Part shown: in pieces, positions 45,609 through 52,371 of the stretch
Numbering within the stretch: position 1 is the stretch's first letter
Layout: the number at the start of each line of letters is the position of its first letter
NCBI RefSeq assembly: GCF_023806565.1
Contig: NZ_JAMTDV010000004.1
Location: 1 to 52,371 of the forward strand
Direction: 5' to 3'
DNA from: Accumulibacter sp.
GTDB lineage: Bacteria; Pseudomonadota; Gammaproteobacteria; Burkholderiales; Rhodocyclaceae
Length of the DNA: 52,371 nt
Notes under the pieces: generated by a model
Seen by the model: only the letters and a program-made list of their open reading frames with translations
What the model was told of the DNA's origin: nothing
Databases searched by the model: none
Made by a program: the position numbers and the translations under genes

Positions 45609-46451
45609 TCAACGTCCCAGATAGACTTCGATCACGCGGGCATCGGCCTGCACCTCTTCCAGCGTTCCTTCGGCGAGGACGCTGCCTTCGTGCAGGACCG
45701 TGACCTTGCTGCCGAGCTGCTTGACGAAAGCCATGTCGTGCTCGACGACGACCAGCGAATGCCTGCCGGCCAACGACAGAAAGAGTTCGCCGGTACGCTC
45801 GGTCTCCTCGTCGGTCATGCCGGCGACCGGTTCGTCGAGCAGCAGCAGCTTCGGCTCCTGCATCAACAGCATGCCGATCTCCAGCCACTGTTTCTGGCCA
45901 TGCGAGAGCAATCCGGCCAGGCGCTTGCCGTGCGTATCGAGACGAATCAGGCGCAGGGTTTCGGCAATCCGGTCGCTGGCGGCGGCATCGAGTTGTGCGA
46001 AGAGACTGTGGCGGACGCGCTTGTCGGTCTTCATCGCCAGTTCGAGATTCTCGAAAACGGTATGGTTCTCGAAGATCGTCGGTTTCTGAAACTTGCGGCC
46101 GACGCCGATGTGCGCGATTTCGGGTTCCGAGAGTCGCGTCAGGTCGATCGTCTGACCGAAGAAGACGGTGCCTTCGTCGGGTCGGGTCTTGCCGGTGATG
46201 ACATCCATCATCGTCGTTTTGCCGGCGCCGTTGGGCCCGATGATGCAGCGCAATTCGCCGGCATCGATCGTCAGCGACAGCTTGTTGAGGGCGCGAAAGC
46301 CGTCGAAGGTGACGGTGATGTCTTCGAGATAGAGGATGACCTTGTGCGACAGGTCGAGTTTGCCCGGCTTGAGCACGTGCCCGAGTTCGGCGGTGCCGCT
46401 GTCCCAGTCGGGATTGTCTCTGGCGTCAAGCAGTGAATCGACGGCGTTCAT
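45609..46451 (-). CDS. urtD: Urea ABC transporter ATP-binding protein UrtD
   Basis: This encodes a 280-residue LivG-type ABC ATPase with an N-terminal extension of about 35 residues. Walker A is GPNGAGKTTM, the signature LSHGQKQWLEIGMLL and Walker B LLLLDEPVAGMTDEE. SHGQKQWLEIGM is characteristic of UrtD as opposed to amino-acid LivG. ATG 46451 overlaps the urtC stop by four bases. The longer frame upstream is inside urtC. Confidence 0.95.
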   Translation of the reverse strand: MNAVDSLLDARDNPDWDSGTAELGHVLKPGKLDLSHKVILYLEDITVTFDGFRALNKLSLTIDAGELRCIIGPNGAGKTTMMDVITGKTRPDEGTVFFGQTIDLTRLSEPEIAHIGVGRKFQKPTIFENHTVFENLELAMKTDKRVRHSLFAQLDAAASDRIAETLRLIRLDTHGKRLAGLLSHGQKQWLEIGMLLMQEPKLLLLDEPVAGMTDEETERTGELFLSLAGRHSLVVVEHDMAFVKQLGSKVTVLHEGSVLAEGTLEEVQADARVIEVYLGR

Positions 46452-47596
46452 GCTCCCGCTCCCTTCGCTGCCGCAATCGCTTTCTTGCCGCCCTGCTTCA
46501 CTCCACTGCGCAGCCTGGACCACAGGCCGACGACGCCCTGCGGCAGGTACAAGGTGGCGACGACGAACAGGGTGCCGAGAAAGAACAGCCAGTATTCGGG
46601 AAAGCTCACGGTGAACCAGCTCTTGGCGAGATTGACGAGGAAAGCTCCGATGACCGGCCCGATCAGCGTGCCGCGCCCGCCGACGGCTACCCAGATGGCG
46701 ATTTCGATCGAGTTTGCGACCGACATCTCGGACGGATTGATGATTCCCACCTGCGGTACGTACAGCGCACCGGCGATGGCGCACAGCATCGCCGACAGGG
46801 TCCAGGCGAAGAGCTTGAACCACAGCGGGTTGTAACCGATGAACATCACCCGCGACTCGGCATCGCGGATCGCCGTCAGAATGCGGCCATATTTCGATGT
46901 CACCAGATAACGCGCGAGCAGCAGCGTGCCGATCAGCGCCAATGCCGAAAGGGCAAAGAGGACGACCCGTGTTTCCGCTGCCGTGATCGAATGGTCGAGG
47001 ATGCGCTTGAAATCCGTGAAACCGTTGTTGCCGCCGAAACCGGTTTCGTTGCGGAAGAAGAGCAACATCGCCGCGTAGGTCAGGGCCTGCGTGATGATCG
47101 AAAAATAGACTCCCTTGATGCGTGAGCGGAAAGCGAAGTAGCCGAAGACGAAGGCGATCAGTGCCGGGACGACGAGCACCAGCAGGGCGACCCAGAGAAA
47201 GCTGTCGCTGCCGGCCCAGAACCACGGCATTTCCTTCCAGTCGAGGAAGACCATGAAATCCGGCAGGTCGCTCTGGTAGCTGCCGTCACGACCGATCTGC
47301 CGCATCAGGTACATTCCAAACGCGTAGCCGCCGAGTGCGAAAAACAGGCCGTGGCCGAGCGAGAGAATGCCGCCATACCCCCAGATCAGGTCCATTGCCA
47401 CCGCGACGATCGCATAGCAGAGAATCTTGCCGATCAGCGTGATGAACCAGGTGGACAGATGCAGCGGGTTTTCGGGCGGCAGCAGCAGGTGCATGATCGG
47501 CACGGCGATCAGCGCGAAGGCGGCGACCAGGCCGCTCAGCAGCCAGCCCCGGGAGTCGAAGCTGCGCCCGAGACGGACGATCAGCGGAGTTCTCAT
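46448..47596 (-). CDS. urtC: Urea ABC transporter permease UrtC
   Basis: This encodes a 382-residue LivM-type permease with about ten hydrophobic helices. Conserved pieces are WGYGGILSLGHGLFFALGGY, RNETGFGGNNGFTDF and AIWVAVGGRGTLIGPVIGA. It forms the inner-membrane urea channel with UrtB. ATG 47596 follows GGAGAGAACTTCC. A Lys/Ala-rich tail of about 15 residues ends the protein. Confidence 0.94.
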   Translation of the reverse strand: MRTPLIVRLGRSFDSRGWLLSGLVAAFALIAVPIMHLLLPPENPLHLSTWFITLIGKILCYAIVAVAMDLIWGYGGILSLGHGLFFALGGYAFGMYLMRQIGRDGSYQSDLPDFMVFLDWKEMPWFWAGSDSFLWVALLVLVVPALIAFVFGYFAFRSRIKGVYFSIITQALTYAAMLLFFRNETGFGGNNGFTDFKRILDHSITAAETRVVLFALSALALIGTLLLARYLVTSKYGRILTAIRDAESRVMFIGYNPLWFKLFAWTLSAMLCAIAGALYVPQVGIINPSEMSVANSIEIAIWVAVGGRGTLIGPVIGAFLVNLAKSWFTVSFPEYWLFFLGTLFVVATLYLPQGVVGLWSRLRSGVKQGGKKAIAAAKGAGA

Positions 47597-47613
47597 GGAA
47601 GTTCTCTCCGGGC

Positions 47614-49209
47614 TCACGATTCGACGAAGCGGCCCTTGACGGCGAACAGCCCTTGCGGACGCTTCTGGATGAAGATGATGATGAACACGAGCACAACGAT
47701 CTTGGCGACCACCGCCCCCGTCCAACCCTCCAGGAACTTGGTGAACACGCCGAGACCGAGGGCCGCCCAGACCGCACCGGCAAGCTGCCCGACGCCGCCG
47801 AGCACGACGACCATGAACGAGTCGACGATGTAGCCCTGCCCCATGTCGGGACCGACGTTGGCGATCTGCGACAGCGCCACGCCACCGAGGCCCGCGATGC
47901 CGGCGCCGAGGCCGAAGGCGAGCGTGTCGATGCGCCCGGTCGGCACCCCGACGCAGCCGGCCATCGGCCGGTTCTGCGTCACTGCCCGAACGAACATGCC
48001 CAGCCGCGAAAGGTTGAGGATCGCCCACATCGCGCTCAGCACCGCGATCGAGAAGGCGACGATAATGATCCGGTTCCATGGCAACAGAAGGTTCGGCAGC
48101 ACCTCGATGCCGCCCGCCAGCCACGCCGGGTTGGCAACTTCGACGTTCTGCGCGCCGAACAGCGTCCGCGCCACCTGCATCAGGAACAGCGAGATTCCCC
48201 AGGTGGCGAGCAGAGTTTCGAGCGGGCGACCGTAGAGATGGCGGATGACGATGCGTTCCATCAGCACGCCGACCAGCGCGGCGGCGAGAAAGCCGACCGG
48301 GACGGCGGCGAGCAGATACCAGTCGATCGCCTCGGGAAAATACGCGCGAAACACGCTCTGCATCACCCAGGCGGAGTAGGCGCCGACCATCAGCAGTTCC
48401 CCGTGCGCCATGTTGATCACGCCCATGACGCCGTAGGTGATCGCCAGGCCGAGTGCTGCGAGCAGCAGGATCGAGCCAAGCGAGAGGCCGGTGAAAGCGC
48501 GACCGAGGTTCTCGGCCCACGCCAAACGCTGCTCGATGGCGCGGATCGAGGTTCCGGCCGCGGCGCGCACTGCGCCGTCGGGCTCGACCCAGCCATCACC
48601 GCGCTTTTCCGTCAGTGGCAGCAGCAGTTGCTTGACTCTCGGATCACTGCTCTCCCCGAGCACGCGCACCGCGGCGAGACGCACCTCGGCGTCGGTCGAG
48701 CCCAGGCTCGCCTGGGCATGGGCCATTTGCAGTCGGCTCCTGATCTCGCCGTCGGTTTCACTGGCCAGCGCCCGGTCGAGCAGCGGCAGCATCTTCGCGT
48801 CGGCGCTCGCCGTCACTTCCTGCGCGGCCTGCCAGCGCACCGCGCGCTCGGCGGAAAACAGGCGCAATGCCGCCATTGCCGCCGACAATTCGCGCCGTAC
48901 CCGATTGTTGATGCCAATCGTCTCGATCGTCCCCGGCGCCGGCTTGATTTCGGCATTGCTGGCGGCGTCGAGCACTCGCCGGCCGTCCACGATCACCATC
49001 CGCTCGCCAGCAATCGCCAGCGAACCTTCGGAGAGTGCCTGCAATATCGGCAGAGCCTCCTCGGGTGCCGCCTCGGCGAGCGCTGCGATCGCCGCGATTC
49101 TGGTGTCGGAGTCTTCCGCGGCGAGCGGCTTGAGCAGTACCGGGTCGATGGCCGCCAGGCATGACGCACTCAGCAGCCAGCCGCAAAACAGTAATCCTAT
49201 GGTGCGCAT
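47614..49209 (-). CDS. urtB: Urea ABC transporter permease UrtB with N-terminal extension
   Basis: This encodes a 531-residue protein. A signal peptide (MRTIGLLFCGWLLSASCLAA) is followed by about 220 residues of HEAT-like helical repeats (DSDTRIAAIAALAEAAPEEA and STDAEVRLAAVRVLGES). The LivH-type permease then follows with AITYGVMGVINMAHGELLMVG and GGVGQLAGAVWAALGLG. The periplasmic extension is usual for proteobacterial UrtB but absent from LivH. GGAGGAAGC immediately before ATG 49209 fixes the start. It is the second gene of the operon, 55 bases after urtA. Confidence 0.94.
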   Translation of the reverse strand: MRTIGLLFCGWLLSASCLAAIDPVLLKPLAAEDSDTRIAAIAALAEAAPEEALPILQALSEGSLAIAGERMVIVDGRRVLDAASNAEIKPAPGTIETIGINNRVRRELSAAMAALRLFSAERAVRWQAAQEVTASADAKMLPLLDRALASETDGEIRSRLQMAHAQASLGSTDAEVRLAAVRVLGESSDPRVKQLLLPLTEKRGDGWVEPDGAVRAAAGTSIRAIEQRLAWAENLGRAFTGLSLGSILLLAALGLAITYGVMGVINMAHGELLMVGAYSAWVMQSVFRAYFPEAIDWYLLAAVPVGFLAAALVGVLMERIVIRHLYGRPLETLLATWGISLFLMQVARTLFGAQNVEVANPAWLAGGIEVLPNLLLPWNRIIIVAFSIAVLSAMWAILNLSRLGMFVRAVTQNRPMAGCVGVPTGRIDTLAFGLGAGIAGLGGVALSQIANVGPDMGQGYIVDSFMVVVLGGVGQLAGAVWAALGLGVFTKFLEGWTGAVVAKIVVLVFIIIFIQKRPQGLFAVKGRFVES

Positions 49210-49264
49210 GCTTCCTCCGGGAGCGGGCAGCGGCGACAGGGCTCCGCTGCCCGGACGGTCCTGC

Positions 49265-50539
49265 TTACTTGCCCTTGCCTTCCGGCTCGTCCTTCTTCTT
49301 GTCGTTACCCGGGATGTAGGGGCTCCATGGCTGCGCCTTGATCGGTCCTGGCGTTTTCCAGACGACATTGAACTGTCCGTCGGCCTTGATTTCGCCAATG
49401 AACACCGGCTTGTGCAGGTGATGGTTCTTCTCGTCCATCTTGATCGTGAATCCCGACGGCGCCTTGAAGGTCTGACCGGCCATCGCCGCGATTACCTTGT
49501 CGACGTCGGTGGACTTGGCTTTCTCGACCGCCTGCTTCCACATATAGACGCCAATGTACGTCGCTTCCATCGGGTCGTTGGTGACCGCCTTGTCGGCGTT
49601 CGGTAGTTTCTGCTTGACCGCCCAGGCGCGATACATTTTGGTGAACTTGTCGTTTTCGACGTTCTTCAGCGACATGAAGTAGTTCCAGGACGCCAGATGT
49701 CCGACCAGCGGCTTGGTATCGACGCCGCGCAGTTCCTCCTCGCCGACCGAGAAGGCGACCACCGGCACTTCTGTCGCCTTGATCCCGGCGTTGCCCAGTT
49801 CCTTGTAGAACGGGACGTTCGAGTCGCCGTTGATGGTCGAGATCACCGCCGTCTTCTTGCCTTCGCTCGAGAACTTCTTGATCTTGGCGATGATCGTCTG
49901 GTAATCGCTGTGGCCGAACGGGGTGTATTCCTCCATGATGTCGGCGTCGGCAACTCCCTTGGACTTCAGGAAGGCGCGCAGGATCTTGTTGGTCGTCCGC
50001 GGATAGACGTAGTCGGTACCGAGCAGGACGAAGCGCTTGGCTTCACCGCCGTCCTTGCTCATCAGGTACTCGACCGCCGGAATCGCCTGCTGGTTTGGCG
50101 CGGCGCCGGTGTAGAAAACGTTGTATTCGAGTTCCTCGCCTTCGTACTGCACCGGATAGAAGAGCAGACCGTTGAGTTCCTTGTACACCGGCAGGACCGA
50201 CTTGCGCGAGACCGAAGTCCAGCAGCCGAAGGTCACCGCGACCTTGTCCTTGCTCAACAACTGCCTCGCCTTCTCGGCGAACAGAGGCCAGTTCGAAGCC
50301 GGGTCGACCACCACCGGCTCGAGTTTCTTTCCGAGCACGCCACCCTTGCTGTTGATCTCGTCGATCGCCATGAGAACGGTCTCCTTGAGCGCCGTCTCGG
50401 AAATCGCCATGGTGCCCGAAAGCGAATGCAGAACACCGACCTTGATCGTCTCGGCAGCCAGCGCGCTCAGCGAATTGAGCCCGAACGCGGCAGTGACGGC
50501 AACGGCCGACATGGTCTTCATGAAATTGCGACGTAGCAT
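49265..50539 (-). CDS. urtA: Urea-binding periplasmic protein UrtA
   Basis: This encodes a 424-residue type I periplasmic binding protein. The signal sequence contains RRNFMK, close to a Tat motif, followed by a hydrophobic region cleaved near LSALA-AETIKVG. Family motifs HSLSGTMAISE, FGCWTSVSRKSVLPV, YPVQYEGEE and LLGTDYVYPRTTN are characteristic of UrtA. A short Lys/Glu-rich tail follows. It captures urea at low concentration and passes it to UrtBC. ATG 50539 has GAGGAG seven bases before it. A sigma-54 promoter and NtrC-type dyad upstream predict induction by nitrogen limitation. Confidence 0.96.
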   Translation of the reverse strand: MLRRNFMKTMSAVAVTAAFGLNSLSALAAETIKVGVLHSLSGTMAISETALKETVLMAIDEINSKGGVLGKKLEPVVVDPASNWPLFAEKARQLLSKDKVAVTFGCWTSVSRKSVLPVYKELNGLLFYPVQYEGEELEYNVFYTGAAPNQQAIPAVEYLMSKDGGEAKRFVLLGTDYVYPRTTNKILRAFLKSKGVADADIMEEYTPFGHSDYQTIIAKIKKFSSEGKKTAVISTINGDSNVPFYKELGNAGIKATEVPVVAFSVGEEELRGVDTKPLVGHLASWNYFMSLKNVENDKFTKMYRAWAVKQKLPNADKAVTNDPMEATYIGVYMWKQAVEKAKSTDVDKVIAAMAGQTFKAPSGFTIKMDEKNHHLHKPVFIGEIKADGQFNVVWKTPGPIKAQPWSPYIPGNDKKKDEPEGKGK

Positions 50540-50594
50540 CAGTTTGCTCCTCCAGGGTTAAGGACAGGAATGAATTGTTCCCGCGAACCTGAAA

Positions 50595-50610
50595 AGCAAA
50601 TGGCGTGCCA
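50595..50610 (-). promoter_or_regulatory. Consensus sigma-54 promoter of urtABCDE
   Basis: Read on the minus strand, TGGCACGCCATTTGCT equals the RpoN consensus TGGCACG-N4-TTGCW at every specified base. The start site would be near 50584, giving a leader of about 45 bases before urtA. Confidence 0.92.
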
Positions 50611-50695
50611 ACCGCAGCAAGAACATGCAAAGCCCATTAAATGCTTGAGTAAGGCACCTTTTCCGCGTCCCCTCGCCGACCGGCCGGTCGCCCAG

Positions 50696-50710
50696 GCACC
50701 AGAGTGGTGC
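50696..50710 (-). promoter_or_regulatory. NtrC-type enhancer site of urt operon
   Basis: GCACCAGAGTGGTGC is a perfect dyad matching the NtrC (NRI) site pattern GCACCA-N3-TGGTGC. It lies about 115-125 bases upstream of the predicted urtA start, a normal enhancer distance. NtrC itself is not in the window. Confidence 0.85.
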
Positions 50711-50906
50711 GTACGTCGTGCCCGGGCACCAGCATAAAGCCCCTTGCCGCACCGGCACGGGGCAGCCGACGGCCCTCGCAGCAATGAGCCCCGGCAGGCG
50801 TCGACGAGCCCGCTGCCGAACCGATTTTCCTCGCAGACGGTGACATCTGTTCGGCCGATCGCTAGCATGCACGCTCCAGGGTCGCACTCTTGATCGCGAG
50901 GCAGGC

Positions 50907-52043
50907 ATGTTCCGTATCGTCGTGGCACCGGATTCGTACAAGGGCAGTCTGTCCGCGCTGGGCGTGGCGCAGGCCATGGAACGAGGAATCTTGCGCGTGT
51001 TCCCGAGCGCCGAAGTGCGGAAGGTTCCCATTGCCGACGGTGGGGAGGGCACCGTCGACGCGCTGCTCAGTGCAACCGGCGGACAGTTGCGTCAGACCAC
51101 TGTCCGCGGCCCGCTTGGCGAGCGCGTGCAAGCATCCTGGGGAGTGCTCGGCGATGGCCGAACGGCGGTGATCGAAATGGCGGCTGCCTCGGGGCTGCCG
51201 CTGGTCCCCCGTGATCAGCGAAACCCGCGCCTGACCACCAGCTACGGCACCGGTGAGCTGTTGCGCTCGGCGCTCGATGCCGGGCTGCGCCGGATCATCG
51301 TCGGCATCGGCGGCAGCGCGACCAACGACGGCGGTGCCGGCATGGCGCAAGCGCTCGGCGTCCGCTTCATCGGCCAGGACGGCAGCGAACTGCCGGCCGG
51401 CGGCGCGGCGCTAGCCGGACTGACGCAGATCGACCTGCGCGATCTCGATCCGCGCGTGGCGGAGGCGGACATCACCATCGCCTGTGACGTCGACAACCCG
51501 CTCTGCGGCCCGCGCGGCGCCAGCGCCGTGTTTGGTCCGCAAAAAGGGGCAACTCCGGAAATGGTTGCCGAACTCGACGCCGCGCTCGCCCGCTTTGCCG
51601 TCTGCGCTGAACGGGCGACCGGGAGAAAAGTGGCCGAACAGCCGGGGGCTGGCGCCGCCGGCGGTCTCGGCGCCGGTCTCCTGTTCTTCACTCCGGCCAA
51701 GCTCAAACCGGGCGTCGATCTCGTGCTCGACGCCGCCAACTTTGCCGAGATCGTGCAGGATGCGCGCTTCGTCGTCACCGGCGAAGGTCGCACCGATTCT
51801 CAGACGGCCTTCGGCAAGGCACCGATCGGCGTCGCGAAGCACGCCAAGCGTTTCGCCGTTCCGGTATTCTGCCTGTCCGGCGGAATCGGTCCGGGAGCGG
51901 ACGACGTGCTGGCGCACGGAATCGACGCAGTGATCAGCATCTGCGAGCGCCCGATGTCGCTCGACGAATGCATGCGCGACGCGAGTTCGCTGATCGAATC
52001 GGCAGCGGCACGCTTGTGCCGGATCATCCGGGCGGCACGGTAG
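50907..52043 (+). CDS. glxK: Glycerate kinase (GarK/GlxK family)
   Basis: This encodes a 378-residue kinase that phosphorylates D-glycerate, giving 2-phosphoglycerate in the enzymes studied, and so feeds glyoxylate or tartronate carbon into glycolysis. It starts MFRIVVAPDSYKGSLSA, the family signature with its Lys, and continues with PIADGGEGTVDAL, GIGGSATNDGGAGMAQALG and VTGEGRTDSQTAFGKAP. All conserved regions and length fit. It is a single gene read away from urtA. Genes for glyoxylate carboligase or tartronate semialdehyde reductase are not adjacent. Confidence 0.93.
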   Translation: MFRIVVAPDSYKGSLSALGVAQAMERGILRVFPSAEVRKVPIADGGEGTVDALLSATGGQLRQTTVRGPLGERVQASWGVLGDGRTAVIEMAAASGLPLVPRDQRNPRLTTSYGTGELLRSALDAGLRRIIVGIGGSATNDGGAGMAQALGVRFIGQDGSELPAGGAALAGLTQIDLRDLDPRVAEADITIACDVDNPLCGPRGASAVFGPQKGATPEMVAELDAALARFAVCAERATGRKVAEQPGAGAAGGLGAGLLFFTPAKLKPGVDLVLDAANFAEIVQDARFVVTGEGRTDSQTAFGKAPIGVAKHAKRFAVPVFCLSGGIGPGADDVLAHGIDAVISICERPMSLDECMRDASSLIESAAARLCRIIRAAR

Positions 52044-52371
52044 AATCGGGGCAATCGGGTGCAAATTGGGAAGGAAACAAATTGGCGGGCTGTCCATGAA
52101 CTACGCCATACTGCCCTTACCCGACTTGCTCCTTGAACCAATCCCGCAGGCATGCAAAGGATCTCGTCGCGCCGCCCCCGGTGACGCATTTGTCGGCGAT
52201 TCTCGTTTACCTGTCCATGTCAAAGGCCGTTGATTCAAAGAGAATTCCGGCGTTTGCTGTACATACGCACAGCATGGTGACGCAAAGCATTGCGTCACGT
52301 AGGATGTCGACTTGGAGTTGAACTGAAGCGCTGCGCGCTGGGGTAGGCACCCCGGCGCCTCGGTCTCCTCG
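52044..52371. other. Right-end stretch without a recognised gene
   Basis: It has a TAGAAT -10-like box (52041-52046), a 45-codon unrecognised frame (52096-52233, MNYAILPLPDLLLEPIP...) and an inverted repeat (52277-52298). None amounts to a supported gene. Confidence 0.4.
52277..52298. repeat. Inverted repeat GTGACGCAA / TTGCGTCAC
   Basis: Nine-base perfect arms (52277-52285 and 52290-52298) surround AGCA. It could be an operator or a hairpin. No gene near it tells which. Confidence 0.6.

Larger units (their letters stand above)
50540..50906. other. urtA-glxK divergent control region
   Basis: A 367-base gap between divergent urtA and glycerate kinase. It holds the sigma-54 promoter (50595-50610), a perfect GCACC/GGTGC dyad (50696-50710) and further GGCACC half sites at 50653 and 50725. 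No coding frame is convincing. Confidence 0.7.

Overview
This GC-rich window looks like the chromosome of a betaproteobacterium, most likely Rhodocyclales and close to Candidatus Accumulibacter. That placement is an inference from gene content. The content includes three PEP-CTERM surface proteins, a DUF2863 protein beside a bioA-F-H-C-D operon, a thiolase of the polyhydroxybutyrate type, an FNR/hemN/copper-ATPase block, and complete urease and urea ABC transporter operons. No rRNA, tRNA or CRISPR array was seen.

Layout. 1-2600: a possible IS terminus at the edge, two small proteins (DUF2934; a putative beta-sandwich protein with a hexanucleotide repeat), a long empty stretch and a PEP-CTERM protein. 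2803-7296: a 1497-residue extracellular protein with N-terminal RTX repeats, two Calx-beta domains and 501-bp tandem repeats. 7596-13458: DUF2863 gene and tightly overlapping biotin genes. 13589-16626: thiolase (minus) and a cation:proton antiporter (plus). 16670-17958: a decayed ISAzo13-type transposase gene beside what looks like the stump of an arylsulfatase gene. 18241-19812: aspartic protease, 87-aa protein and Nudix hydrolase on the minus strand.

20105-30050 is a low-oxygen/metal block: universal stress protein, hemerythrin, DUF2249, a polytopic membrane protein, SirB-like protein, FNR, HemN, TauE/SafE-like protein, copper P-type ATPase, CopZ and SelD. Two FNR boxes sit at exactly -41.5 from the start sites implied by good -10 hexamers, one for the stress protein and one for hemN. 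So the FNR encoded here probably controls its own neighbourhood.

30078-33572: a PEP-CTERM protein with a CC-G signature and molybdate transporter modABC. 33819-41477: urease genes ureDABCEFG, preceded on the same strand by a FIST sensor protein and a hybrid histidine kinase whose 3' end overlaps ureD. 41959-44672: a PEP-CTERM gene behind a sigma-54-type promoter and a GH13 glucan enzyme. 44911-50539: urea ABC transporter urtABCDE, with a consensus sigma-54 promoter and a perfect NtrC-type dyad upstream of urtA. 50907-52043: glycerate kinase. The urea genes form one unit of function: Urt imports urea under nitrogen limitation and the nickel enzyme urease hydrolyses it to ammonia and CO2.
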